A stretch of 33,346 nucleotides of DNA from Singulisphaera sp. (GCA_027451445.1 DAIDJG010000251.1:1-33346), one strand, 5' to 3'; positions 7,710 through 16,331 are shown, numbered from the stretch's first letter. The notes: generated from the sequence alone by a model not told the origin. Program-made: numbers and translations.

Positions 7710-10538
7710 ATGCACTTCCGCACGATTCGAACGTTGTCACTCGCCGTTCTAATGCTGGCCAGCAGCCCGTGGGTGCGGGCCGACGAACGGAAACCGCAGA
7801 TCCTCGACCTCAAGGTCGAGACCTACACGCTGCCCAATGGGCTCCAGGTGATCCTCCACGAGGACCACAAGACTCCGATCGTCAGCGTGAACATCTGGTA
7901 CAAGGTCGGCTCAAAGAATGAAAAGGCAGGGCGCACCGGGTTTGCCCACCTGTTCGAGCACCTGATGTTCCAGGGGTCGAAGAACCACGACAACGAGTAC
8001 TTCGGACCACTCGAACAAGCGGGCGCCCAGATCAACGGCAGTACGACCGAGGATCGCACCAACTATTATGACACGGTTCCGAGCAACGCCCTCGAGCTGG
8101 CGCTCTGGCTCGAGTCCGACCGCATGGGATTTCTGCTGCCGGCGTTGACCCAGGCCAAGCTCGACAACCAGCGAGACGTGGTCAAGAACGAGCGCCGGCA
8201 GCGAGTGGACAATGAGCCCTATGGACAGGCGAGCGAGCGACTCGACGCCGCCTTGTACCCGGCCGATCATCCGTATCACCACAGCGTTATCGGTTCGATG
8301 GCTGACCTGTCGGCGGCAAGCCTCGACGATGTCTCGGCGTTTTTCCGCACCTATTACAGTCCGAACAACGCCAGCCTTTGCCTCGCGGGCGACTTCAACC
8401 CCGCCGAGGCGAAGAAGCTCATCGCCAAATACTTCGCGCCGTTGCCGAAGGGGCCGGAGGTCGCCAAGCTGAAGCCGAGCGTGCCGAAACTGGCGGAATC
8501 GAAACATCTGACAATGACCGATGCTGTCAAATTGCCCCGAGCCCAGCTCGTCTGGCCGACCGTTCCGAACGGTCACCCAGACGAGCAGGCGCTCGACATC
8601 CTCGCGGCAGTGCTCGGCGGTCTTCACAAGGAAAACCGGCTGTTCCTTGCCCTCATGTACCACCACCAGCTCGCCGCTCAGGTGAGCGCAGCGCATCCGA
8701 CACAATCGCTCTCGGGCGTCTTCCAGGTGTCCATCTCGGCGCGTCCCGGCGAGAAGCTCGACGAACTGGTCAAGATCGCGGACGCAGAGATCGAGCGTCT
8801 GAAGACCGATGGACCGACCGATGACGAGGTGCTGAAGGCGCAGAACGAGCGAGAGAGCGACCTCATCACCGGCCTTCAGTCCGAGACGGTCCGAGCCGAC
8901 TTCCTCAACCAGTACAACGTGGTCTTCGGGGACCCGATGGCCTACAAGGCCGAGATGGTTCGTCTTTTCGCAGTCAAACCGGCCGACGTGAAACGAGTTG
9001 CGAACCAGTACGTGACCGGACACAGGGTAAGGCTCGACGTGCTCCCCGGCGCACCGGCCGAGCGCGCTCCCGAAAGCACCGTCGATGCATCGAAGCAGAC
9101 CCCGCTCGTGATGCCGAAGACCGAAGTGGTCAAGGACACGTTTGACCGTTCGGTCATGCCCGAAGTCGGACCGGCTCCCAAGTTCACGCCGCCCCGCGTC
9201 GAGCGCCGAAAGCTGTCGAATGGGCTCGAGCTCCTGGTGGTTCAACGTCACGATTTGCCCATCTTGACGCTGCACCTCGTCGTCCGCGGGGGCGAGGACC
9301 TGGAACCGAAGGGAAAGGGCGGGGTCGCCTCTCTGACGGCGTCGCTCCTGACCGAGGGAACCAAGAACCGCGACTCGCTTGCGATCGCCGGCGCCCTGGC
9401 CGAGATCGGTACGACGCTGAGCGCTTCCGGAGGGCTCGAGTCGAGCACGGTAACGCTCACGACGCTCACAAAGCACACCGAGCGGGCCCTGGAACTGTTC
9501 ACAGACGTGCTCATGAACCCCACGTTCCCGGAGAAGGAACTCCAACGTCTCATCAAGCAACGCGTCGCGCGGCTCGAGGCCCGCTTGGATCAACCGCAGG
9601 AGATTGCGCGGTTGGTCTTCCGCAGGCTGCTCTATGGATTGGACCATCCTTACGGACGGCCGGATCAGGGGACCGTGAAGAGCGTTCAGGGGCTCACGCG
9701 CGACGATGTGGTCGACTTCCACAAGCGAGTGTTTCTACCCAATAATGCCGCGCTGGTGGTCGTGGGGGACACAACGCCTGACGCAATCCAGAATGTACTG
9801 GAAAGCGCCCTCAAGGGCTGGAAGTCGGCGGAGGTACCCAGCCACGCGATCCCCGAGCCCCCGGCGTCCAAGCCGCTTTCCGTCTATCTGGTGGACAAGC
9901 CTGCCGCTGCGCAGTCGATGCTCTACGTCGGCCAGGTGGGTGAGCCCAGGAACACTCCCGATTATTTTCCCTTGCAACTCCTGAACACCGTTCTGGGCGG
10001 CCAGTTCAATAGCCGGGTCAACCTGAACCTGCGCGAGGACAAGGGTTACACGTATGGTGCGCAGACGGCGTTCGTCTACCGCCACGGACGTGGTCCGTTT
10101 GTCGCGGTCACGCCCGTAGCAACCAAGGATACAAAAGCCGCGATCGCCGAGCTGATGAAGGAGTTGAAGGACATCGTCGGTCCCCGCCCCGTCAAGGCAG
10201 ACGAGCTCGCCTTCGCGAAGGGGAATCTCATCAAGGGCTTCCCAGGCGAGTTTGAAACGACCGGGCACGTCGCCAGCACGCTCGATGAACTCGTGATGTA
10301 CCGACTGCCCGACGACTACTACAACTCGTACCAGGCCAAGATCGAGGCCGTCACGCTGGCGGACGTCGAACGGGTCGCCAAACGAGATCTCCATCCGGAA
10401 TCGATGATCGTGCTGGTCGTCGGCGACCGTTCGAAGGTCGAGAAGGAATTGAAGACTCTGCCGTTCGCCAAGATCGTTACCGTGCTCGACGTCGAAGGGA
10501 ATCCCGTGACCGAGAAGGGACAGAACGCAGCCGAATAA
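7710..10538 (+). CDS. Secreted M16 family zinc metallopeptidase, double-domain
   Basis: 942 residues, the size of fused M16 peptidases. Residues 1-24 are a signal peptide (hydrophobic LSLAVLMLASS, cleavage near VRA-DE), so it acts in the periplasm or outside. The N-terminal half has the inverted zinc motif HLFEH (H80, E83, H84) and the downstream Glu in VKNERRQR (E162), so it should be catalytic. The C-terminal half (from about residue 490) repeats the fold: ERRKLSNGLELLVVQRHDLP is followed by GGVASLTASLLTEGTKNRD, where the zinc motif is absent. It keeps the Arg/Tyr substrate-binding motif NLREDKGYTYGA. This is the usual active/inactive pairing of the family. Substrates are probably peptides or unfolded protein. 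A GGAG lies 11 nt before the ATG, and the gene appears monocistronic. Confidence 0.95.
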   Translation: MHFRTIRTLSLAVLMLASSPWVRADERKPQILDLKVETYTLPNGLQVILHEDHKTPIVSVNIWYKVGSKNEKAGRTGFAHLFEHLMFQGSKNHDNEYFGPLEQAGAQINGSTTEDRTNYYDTVPSNALELALWLESDRMGFLLPALTQAKLDNQRDVVKNERRQRVDNEPYGQASERLDAALYPADHPYHHSVIGSMADLSAASLDDVSAFFRTYYSPNNASLCLAGDFNPAEAKKLIAKYFAPLPKGPEVAKLKPSVPKLAESKHLTMTDAVKLPRAQLVWPTVPNGHPDEQALDILAAVLGGLHKENRLFLALMYHHQLAAQVSAAHPTQSLSGVFQVSISARPGEKLDELVKIADAEIERLKTDGPTDDEVLKAQNERESDLITGLQSETVRADFLNQYNVVFGDPMAYKAEMVRLFAVKPADVKRVANQYVTGHRVRLDVLPGAPAERAPESTVDASKQTPLVMPKTEVVKDTFDRSVMPEVGPAPKFTPPRVERRKLSNGLELLVVQRHDLPILTLHLVVRGGEDLEPKGKGGVASLTASLLTEGTKNRDSLAIAGALAEIGTTLSASGGLESSTVTLTTLTKHTERALELFTDVLMNPTFPEKELQRLIKQRVARLEARLDQPQEIARLVFRRLLYGLDHPYGRPDQGTVKSVQGLTRDDVVDFHKRVFLPNNAALVVVGDTTPDAIQNVLESALKGWKSAEVPSHAIPEPPASKPLSVYLVDKPAAAQSMLYVGQVGEPRNTPDYFPLQLLNTVLGGQFNSRVNLNLREDKGYTYGAQTAFVYRHGRGPFVAVTPVATKDTKAAIAELMKELKDIVGPRPVKADELAFAKGNLIKGFPGEFETTGHVASTLDELVMYRLPDDYYNSYQAKIEAVTLADVERVAKRDLHPESMIVLVVGDRSKVEKELKTLPFAKIVTVLDVEGNPVTEKGQNAAE

Positions 10539-10553
10539 TCGCGATCGGCCGAA

Positions 10554-10590
10554 GCGGAGGCTCGTTTCTCGATCGGAAATGAGCCTCCGC
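10554..10590 (+). terminator. Stable hairpin after the M16 peptidase gene
   Basis: GCGGAGGCTC (10554-10563) pairs with GAGCCTCCGC (10581-10590), and TTTC/GAAA extends the stem inward. It starts 15 nt after the stop codon. There is no clear T-tract, so it may protect the transcript 3' end or support a non-canonical terminator. Confidence 0.55.
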
Positions 10591-11235
10591 GCCGCAACCT
10601 CACGAGCGGCCGCTGCCTCGTCCGTAGGCTTACCATTTCTACGAGTGTGCGCGCCCACCGCGCTTACGCGAACGCTCGAACCGTCGCCCCAGGCGCATTC
10701 CGCACGGGATCGCCCGGGACTGGGAAATACGCCGATTCGAACGGTCGGCGAGACCGATCATTAGAAATGATCGTGTCCAGGCCCGTTCCCGAATTCGCAA
10801 TGCCAACGGGAACGCGACCAAGGAGCGAAGGACTCGTCTCACAGGCCGCGGTCGTCGGTAGAGGAACGATCTTTGGACATCTGAGGCCACCGCTCCAAGG
10901 GCGGTGGCCTGGGGTTGTCCCCACGAGTACCCGCTCAACGGTGCACGCGACGGAGTTGGAACCGAGCCTCTCCGAGACTCGGGGCATCTCTTGTCCCACG
11001 CTGAGGCTGCGCAAGGAAGCTAACGGTTCGAAGCGATCCTATCGTTTCAGGCACGTGCCCGGGCCTGGCCATCCCTCCCAAGGATTGGGGAATCGGCTCC
11101 TCCTCGGACTCTCAATTCGCCGCCGGCGAGGGAGTCCGTGCGGGATCGACGACTCGGTAACCCCCCAAACGGTTTTTGGGAATTCGTCGGGTGAGTCACA
11201 CCTGTTCCGCCCACAGTGAAGGACCCGAGCAAGGG
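10591..11235. other. Long intergenic region without a recognised gene
   Basis: About 645 nt upstream of the first surface-protein gene. Open frames are present on both strands but their translations are Arg/Ser/Pro-rich, lack domains and have no ribosome-binding site, so I do not call them. It holds a perfect 10-bp hairpin (10884-10910) and a weaker one at about 11163-11179. No tRNA-like or riboswitch-like structure was recognised. The right end must carry the promoter of the 11236 gene. Confidence 0.45.
10884..10910. terminator. Perfect 10-bp hairpin in intergenic DNA
   Basis: AGGCCACCGC and GCGGTGGCCT are exact reverse complements around a 7-nt loop. There is no T-tract on either side. It lies 346 nt past the peptidase stop, so it may end a small transcript or read-through from the peptidase gene; the strand is unclear. 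Confidence 0.35.
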
Positions 11236-12366
11236 ATGAACGCCATGAATGCTCTGGGATGGTTGGCCCGTTGGGGATTTCGCAAAGCGTCACGCACCGC
11301 CCGCACATCGGTAAGGCCGAAAACCGCCGCGGCACCACAACTCGAACCGCTGGAAGGGAAACTGCTTCTCACCACCCTTCAGACGCTCACTGAGCCCGCG
11401 TTGGTGCTGGCACCAAAGCTCACGAACTTTGGGTTCAACTCCGGACTTCCCCCGGCGAACCTCTCGCCGTCGCTCCCACTGTTCAATCCGGCGCTCGGGA
11501 CCCTCGTCGATGTCCGGGTCACGGTGAATGCCTCGGTTACAGGCACGATCCAGTCGCAGAACCGGAGCGCGTCTTCGGGCACAACCATCACTGGGATTCT
11601 GCAGGGAAGCGAGATCGCGAACACTCCGGCTCTCCTCGAAGTGGACGGTCTGAATGAGCCGTTCACGGCTTCCGGAATCAAAACGACCACGCCGTTTTCG
11701 GCGAGCGCGTACACAGGCTCTCCCACGGCCCCGCCGTCGTTCGTTCCCCCGTCCGGAGTCACCTTTCCGCCCTTGACTCTGTCGACAAACCCCACCACGC
11801 TGACGTTCAACGATCCCGCGACGCTAGCGTTCTACACGGCTTCCGCAAGCCGCAGCTCGGTGACGGCAACCATGTCGACGATGGCGTTCGCTTTTGCTTC
11901 GGCACCGGCGGGGAATCTCGTCACCAACGCGGTCACCTCTGGACAGGCAAACGTCTCCGTGTCGTACGATTACATGCCTGCGCTCCCCGTCCCTATCAAG
12001 GTTTTACGCATTGGCGTTCACCGGCAGAAAACCCAGGTGATCGTCCTCCTGAGCGGCTCGATCGACCCTGCCACGGCGCAGAACACGGCGAATTACCACA
12101 TTATCTCTCCAGGTCCTGACCGGATCTTCGGCAACGGCGATGACGTCAACATCCCCATCGCCTCCGCGACCTACAACGCGAGAAACAATGCCGTCACGCT
12201 CATCCCCGTGGTGAATCTCAACATCCACAAACCGTACGAGCTGGTGGTTCAGTACCCCGGCCAGGCCACACCGACCGTCATTCCGTTCAACCACACCAGC
12301 CTCATCGGTTTCAACTACCACGGCGGCCGCTTCTTCAACGTCGTCAATGGACACGTCATCAAATAG
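11236..12366 (+). CDS. Exported surface protein with LEPLEGKLLL motif, choice-of-anchor E-like and Ig-like domains
   Basis: 376 residues. After a basic N-terminus comes PQLEPLEGKLLLTT (about residues 34-47), a close match to the planctomycete extracellular-protein motif, which implies export. Residues about 60-246 resemble a choice-of-anchor E domain: FNPALGTLVDVRVTVNASVT, then IQSQNRSASSGTTITG, DPATLAFYTAS and a closing VSYDYMP. Residues about 252-345 form an Ig-like (SbsA/Big_5-type) domain with LSGSIDPATAQNTANYHI, FGNGDDVNI and ATYNARNNAVTLIP. The C-terminus (NVVNGHVIK) has no sorting signal that I recognise. It is a paralogue of the next gene. The ATG at 11236 is chosen over the upstream 11176 start because the extra residues look non-coding and AAGG elements lie just before it. 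The function is unknown, probably structural or adhesive. Confidence 0.85.
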   Translation: MNAMNALGWLARWGFRKASRTARTSVRPKTAAAPQLEPLEGKLLLTTLQTLTEPALVLAPKLTNFGFNSGLPPANLSPSLPLFNPALGTLVDVRVTVNASVTGTIQSQNRSASSGTTITGILQGSEIANTPALLEVDGLNEPFTASGIKTTTPFSASAYTGSPTAPPSFVPPSGVTFPPLTLSTNPTTLTFNDPATLAFYTASASRSSVTATMSTMAFAFASAPAGNLVTNAVTSGQANVSVSYDYMPALPVPIKVLRIGVHRQKTQVIVLLSGSIDPATAQNTANYHIISPGPDRIFGNGDDVNIPIASATYNARNNAVTLIPVVNLNIHKPYELVVQYPGQATPTVIPFNHTSLIGFNYHGGRFFNVVNGHVIK

Positions 12367-12378
12367 GTGATCGGAATA

Positions 12379-12496
12379 GGAGTTACGCCGTTGACGTTTC
12401 GGTGCGCCTTACACGGAAATCCTCGTTCCCACGCTCACGCGTGGGAACGAGGGCACGCCGTTCGCAGCGACGTGGTGATCCCTACTGCGTAACTCC
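12379..12496. mobile_element. MITE-like element with 10-bp terminal inverted repeats
   Basis: GGAGTTACGC at 12379-12388 and its exact reverse complement GCGTAACTCC at 12487-12496 bracket 118 bp that contains a perfect 32-nt palindromic hairpin. It encodes nothing and lies between two paralogous genes. Size, terminal repeats and internal palindrome fit a miniature non-autonomous element or REP-type repeat. No target-site duplication was found, and copy number elsewhere in the genome is unknown. Confidence 0.5.
12421..12452. repeat. Perfect 14-bp-stem palindrome (REP-like)
   Basis: CCTCGTTCCCACGC and GCGTGGGAACGAGG are exact reverse complements around TCAC. A 'CTCGTTCCCACGCT...GCGTGGGAACG' palindrome is, as I recall, dispersed in many bacterial genomes. 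The hairpin would also form in RNA and could stop transcription or protect the 3' end of the upstream gene. Confidence 0.7.
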
Positions 12497-12647
12497 AACG
12501 GAAGAATGTGATCAGGTTGTCCGCGCTCGCGTTCTACGCGGAGAGCCTTCCCGGCAGCGGGGCCGAAATTCAAGCGAGTCGCGGCATCGCGCCTAAGTCC
12601 CGGGTCGATTCGTCGATCAACCCGGCTTGATAAGAGGAATCATTGGT

Positions 12648-14129
12648 ATGCCTGCGTTGGGGAGAAATCTGCGGAATTGGCATCAATGGCTCATGCGACA
12701 ATCGCAGCAGCGCAAGGGGCTCAGCCGCAGGCTCGTGCCGAACGCTGAGTTTCTCGAGGCGATTGCGCTCTTATCCAATGGCTCACCCGTCATTAGCGGG
12801 TTCGTTTTCCTCGATCAAAGCGCCAACTCGACTCTCACGAATAACGGCCTATTCGACACGGGTGAAAACGGACTTCCCACTGCTTCGGTCGAACTCTTCA
12901 ACGCGACCAATCAGCTCGTCGCGGCCACGACGACCAACGCCAGTGGCTTTTATCAGTTCACAGGGCCGCAATTCCCAGCTCCGCCTACGCACTCAGTGAC
13001 CCAGACGATCACAGTACCGACGACGCTCACGGACTTTACTCAGCCATTCAGCCCTGCGCTCCAGCTCTTCGATACGGCGCTGGGCACGCTGGAAGACGTC
13101 AAGATTACGACGACGGTGAACCTCTCGAGCACGATCCAGGCCGAGAACACCAGTACCTCTTCCGGCGCATCGATCACGGCGCACCTTTTCAATGGCCACT
13201 ATCAGATCGACGGACTCAATACGACGATTCAAAACGCGGCTCCGCTGACGATCACATCCGGACCCGTAAGTGTATCGACGTTCGACGGGACGCAGGATTT
13301 CCTGGGGCCGGACTCGGTCACGTTCCCGGCTCTGAGCAAGTCGGACTCGCAGTCCTTCACGATCGCGTCCGGCTCGCCGGCGCTGGCGTTCTACGAATCC
13401 ACATCCGCTAACACCTCGATCACGCCCACGCTGACCGCCAGCGCCCAGGCGAACGCGACCTCACCCATCGGCAACACGGACTACCGCACCACCAGCTCCG
13501 CGACCGCAACGATCACGATTACCTACGACTATCTTCCGACAACCACCTTTTCGCCTGGCCAGTACACCATCGTGCAGACTCCCATTTTGCCAGGCTACAC
13601 GAACGGTAAGGAATCGCGCAACGGGACGGTCCTGCCTCCACCTGCCGCAGGCAACCCGCAAATGATCCCACTGTCGCTGGGCACGGCAGATGCGCCGAAT
13701 AACGACTTCGGCAAGCTGGTCTCCTCGCCGGGCGTCGCCCCCGCGATCGTGAACGTCCTCATGTTCGGGGTGCACATGGAACAGTCGGAGGTCGTTGTCT
13801 ATTTCAACGGGCCTGTCGATCCGTCGCTGATTCCCGCCGTCGAGAATCCCAAAAACTACGTGATCATCGGACAGAATCGCAAAGGCGCCTTCAACGCTCC
13901 CGGACAGCCCATCTACACCATCGCGGAGGCCGTGTACAACGCTCAGAATAATACCGTGACACTTCTGCCCGAAGCGCATTTGAACACGCACCAGCGCTAC
14001 GAAATGGGCGCGCTATTGCCGGGTTATCCGTTCCCGTATGCAACCATCATCGGCGGCAAACTAACGCTCGGTGGACAGACGACCGCGATCCAACACGCAA
14101 CCACTCATCGAGCGATCCGACACAAGTAA
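12648..14129 (+). CDS. Exported surface protein, SdrD_B-like domain split by a choice-of-anchor E-like domain
   Basis: 493 residues. A divergent export motif (NAEFLEAIALLS, residues 32-43) follows the basic N-terminus. Residues about 46-107 are the first half of an SdrD_B-like repeat (ISGFVFLDQSAN, LFDTGENGLPTASVELFN, TTNASGFYQFTG). Residues about 115-296 are a choice-of-anchor E-like domain closely similar to that of the previous gene. Residues about 299-357 then resume the second half of an SdrD_B repeat (FSPGQYTIVQTPILPGYTNG, then NNDFGKL). Residues about 363-470 are the shared Ig-like domain (FNGPVDPSLIPAVENPKNYV, AVYNAQNNTVTLLPEAHLN). AGAGGAA sits 9 nt before the ATG at 12648, which decides the start over an in-frame TTG at 12627. 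It is probably a cell-surface or matrix protein; the ligand is unknown. Confidence 0.87.
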   Translation: MPALGRNLRNWHQWLMRQSQQRKGLSRRLVPNAEFLEAIALLSNGSPVISGFVFLDQSANSTLTNNGLFDTGENGLPTASVELFNATNQLVAATTTNASGFYQFTGPQFPAPPTHSVTQTITVPTTLTDFTQPFSPALQLFDTALGTLEDVKITTTVNLSSTIQAENTSTSSGASITAHLFNGHYQIDGLNTTIQNAAPLTITSGPVSVSTFDGTQDFLGPDSVTFPALSKSDSQSFTIASGSPALAFYESTSANTSITPTLTASAQANATSPIGNTDYRTTSSATATITITYDYLPTTTFSPGQYTIVQTPILPGYTNGKESRNGTVLPPPAAGNPQMIPLSLGTADAPNNDFGKLVSSPGVAPAIVNVLMFGVHMEQSEVVVYFNGPVDPSLIPAVENPKNYVIIGQNRKGAFNAPGQPIYTIAEAVYNAQNNTVTLLPEAHLNTHQRYEMGALLPGYPFPYATIIGGKLTLGGQTTAIQHATTHRAIRHK

Positions 14130-14473
14130 CGAAGGCGATTTCCGAGAGCATTTCCGTTCGCCCGACCTGGAAAGCGGAGGAGGAGGAACCGGCGGCATCG
14201 CCTCTCCTCCTCCCCACTGTTCCGGTATTAACGCGCAACCACGACGGCAATCTTCGACGCCTTTGACCGTGACCACCGGGTGTCCACATCGCCCCCGGCA
14301 TGTTGAAAAGCTGAAACAGCGCTTGCGATCCGCCAATTTGGAAGTAACTTGCTCGACCTCGACCCAGCATCCCGGCCGTAAGTCGTTTCGCGCAGGCCCA
14401 TTAAGCGGATCCCGCGTCCCTTCCCTGCGCGTGTCAACCCGTTGTCATCTTCGAGGGTATTTCCCTCGACGAG
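14130..14473. other. Convergent intergenic region
   Basis: This lies between the rightward surface-protein gene and the leftward aldo/keto reductase gene. Apart from the hairpin at 14176-14213 nothing was recognised. The frames crossing it are extensions of antisense shadows with improbable composition. Confidence 0.5.
14176..14213 (+). terminator. Purine/pyrimidine hairpin after the surface-protein gene
   Basis: GGAGGAGGAGG (14176-14186) can pair with TCCTCCTCC (14205-14213) 47 nt after the stop codon. There is no T-tract. It may act between the converging genes in either direction. Confidence 0.45.
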
Positions 14474-15472
14474 CTAACGAACGGCCGGACGTCGAGGCAG
14501 CGTCCACCATACCGCCTCGCAGGCTGCCCGCAGTTCATCATTCAGGGAAAAGGTGGAAGCGGCGAGTGTCTCGGTCAGTTGTTCCGGACGGCTGGCACCA
14601 ACGATGGCCGCACTGATCCCTTGCTGCTCGAGAACCCACGCGACACTCACAGTCGCAAGGCTGACCGCATGCACGTTGCAAACATCATTCAGGCTCGCAA
14701 CCGCCTCGAACTGCTGCGCTTGCCAGTAGCGTTCTCGGTAAAGCTCACCGCTAATTCCCAGGGTGAAGCGCGTTCCCGGCTGGGGTGGAGCGTCGCCTCG
14801 GTGCTTTCCACTCAAGAGCCCGCCCGCCAGCGGGTTGTAGATGATCACTCCCACGCCCTGATCGCGGCAGAGCGGAAGCAATTCGTTTTCGATCTCACGG
14901 TAAAGCACGTTGTACCGCGGCTGCACGCAGTCGTATCGCGCCCAGCCGCGACGCTCGCTCACTCCCAGGGCAAGTCCGAGTTGCCACGCCGGATAGTTCG
15001 AACAGCCCACGTATCGAACCTTGCCCGACCGCACGAGGTCGTCGAACGCGCCCAGAGTTTCTTCGATCGGTGTTTCAGGGTCGGGCATGTGGGATTGATA
15101 GAGGTCGATGGTATCGGTCCTCAAACGTCTCAGGCTCGCCTCGCATGCCGCCATGATATGCCGGCGCGAAAGGCCCTGATCATTGGCGCCGTGGCCCACG
15201 CGAAGCCGGCACTTGGTGGCGACCACGAAGCGATCGCGCTGGCCCTGGCGACTGAGCCAGCGGCCGATCACCTCTTCGGTTTGTCCCGCGGTGTCCGGGT
15301 CAGGGGGAATCGGATAAGCGTCGGCAGTGTCCAGAAAGGTCACCCCCGAATCCGTCGCCACATCCAAGATTCGGTGCGAGGTGGCTTCATCGCACTGCCC
15401 GGCGAAGGTCATCGTCCCAAGGCAAATCTCGGATACTTTCAAGCCTGTCCGCCCCAGTCGCCGATGTTTCAT
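14474..15472 (-). CDS. Aldo/keto reductase
   Basis: 332 residues, the usual length for the family. It starts MKHRRLGRTGLKVSEICLGT, typical of aldo/keto reductases that reduce carbonyls with NADPH. The catalytic tetrad is complete: D48 and Y53 in FLDTADAYP, K87 in VVATK, H128 in YQSHMPD. Later family blocks are present: VRYVGCSNYPAWQ, VQPRYNVLYREIENELLP, GVGVIIYNPLAGGLLSGKH, and the cofactor-binding AAIVGASRPEQL. The physiological substrate is unknown; a sugar or ketone is likely. AGGAG lies 5 nt before the ATG at 15472, which is why the longer frame from 15499 is rejected. It is divergent from the 15578 membrane-protein gene. Confidence 0.94.
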   Translation of the reverse strand: MKHRRLGRTGLKVSEICLGTMTFAGQCDEATSHRILDVATDSGVTFLDTADAYPIPPDPDTAGQTEEVIGRWLSRQGQRDRFVVATKCRLRVGHGANDQGLSRRHIMAACEASLRRLRTDTIDLYQSHMPDPETPIEETLGAFDDLVRSGKVRYVGCSNYPAWQLGLALGVSERRGWARYDCVQPRYNVLYREIENELLPLCRDQGVGVIIYNPLAGGLLSGKHRGDAPPQPGTRFTLGISGELYRERYWQAQQFEAVASLNDVCNVHAVSLATVSVAWVLEQQGISAAIVGASRPEQLTETLAASTFSLNDELRAACEAVWWTLPRRPAVR

Positions 15473-15528
15473 CGCTTCTCCTGTTTTCCTCGTGTACAAT
15501 CAACGCGCCCAAGCGCCGAATTGATACA

Positions 15529-15547
15529 GTTTACGCTACCGTAAAAC
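15529..15547. promoter_or_regulatory. Possible operator in a divergent promoter region
   Basis: GTTTACG and CGTAAAAC form an imperfect inverted repeat around CTAC, in the A/T-rich 105-nt gap between the reductase and the membrane-protein gene. Its position fits a shared operator. No matching regulator is encoded nearby. Confidence 0.25.
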
Positions 15548-15577
15548 TTTACGAGCTCCCTGGATTTGGGAGGATGC

Positions 15578-16213
15578 ATGGACGAGCCAACGCAACGATT
15601 GATCCCGTTTAGGGAATGGAAGGCCGCCCTCGTCGCGGATTTGGACCGGGTCAGCCAACGCGACCGATGGGGTGTTGGACTGATGTGGGTGGGTTGGAGT
15701 CATCTCGCGTTCTTTCTCCTTGAGCAGTCACTTTTTACCTCGGGAAGGCTCGGCAATCTGCTGGCGTTGTCGCTTTGGGCTACGGAGCTGGCGGTCAATC
15801 TTAGCCTGTTTCGGCGTGTGGTCGGAAAAGGGTGGTATCGCTCGACCCCGCTCGCGGGAATTCTGGCGCGCGTTTGGGGCACGTTCCTGATTCTGTCGTT
15901 CAACGTGGCTTCGCTCAACAACTTCACGGGCTGGTCGCTCGACTGGTTCAAGCCGGTCTGGGCGTCGATCGCGACATTTGGCTTCATGATGATGGCGTAC
16001 CTGATCCATGCGCGCTTCTTCTTTTTCGCGGTCCAGATGTACTTCACCGGTCTCCTGATGGTGCTGAACCCGGAGTGGAATTACCTCATTTACGGCGTCT
16101 CGTGGTGGGCTGCGCTTCAAGGAATGGGCTGGTCGTTGGAACGAAGGCGGTCCACGCTCTCCATCACCGATGCCGAAGAACCGGTCCCCGAAGCGAGCTC
16201 CGCCGCGGCTTGA
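15578..16213 (+). CDS. Integral membrane protein of unknown function
   Basis: 211 residues with about five hydrophobic segments: WVGWSHLAFFLLEQSLF, LLALSLWATELAVNLSLF, VWGTFLILSFNVASL, ASIATFGFMMMAYLIHARFF and a final LMVLNPEWNYLIYGVSWW. A cytoplasmic N-terminus with DLDRVSQRDRWGVGLMWV precedes them, and the tail is acidic/Ala-rich (DAEEPVPEASSAAA). I recognise no catalytic motif or family name; similar small membrane proteins occur in planctomycetes. GGGAGG sits just before the ATG at 15578 and decides the start over an in-frame TTG at 15566. The MlaE-type gene begins 118 nt downstream on the same strand, so the two could be co-transcribed, but a functional link is unproven. Confidence 0.78.
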   Translation: MDEPTQRLIPFREWKAALVADLDRVSQRDRWGVGLMWVGWSHLAFFLLEQSLFTSGRLGNLLALSLWATELAVNLSLFRRVVGKGWYRSTPLAGILARVWGTFLILSFNVASLNNFTGWSLDWFKPVWASIATFGFMMMAYLIHARFFFFAVQMYFTGLLMVLNPEWNYLIYGVSWWAALQGMGWSLERRRSTLSITDAEEPVPEASSAAA

Positions 16214-16331
16214 ATCGCCCGACTCGTACCGGTTCGAGACGTCGGAAATGCACGGTTCGCTTCCAAGAACTCGTCTCAGCGCCCGAACAATCTTTTGAGG
16301 CTTGAAACGAGCGGGACGGGAGGCGCATTCG

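Noticed and set aside
7911-9722. 603-codon minus-strand frame
   Set aside because: It is antisense to the M16 peptidase, which has a complete catalytic motif and signal peptide. The long shadow follows from GC-rich codon bias.
10730-10756. GATTCGAAC, T-loop-like sequence suggesting a tRNA
   Set aside because: No acceptor, D or anticodon stems could be drawn around it.
10647-11219. 190-codon plus-strand frame in intergenic DNA
   Set aside because: No domain, no ribosome-binding site, Arg/Ser/Pro-rich composition, and it runs through stable hairpins.
14579-15544. 321-codon plus-strand frame
   Set aside because: It is antisense to the aldo/keto reductase, which has an intact catalytic tetrad and a good ribosome-binding site.
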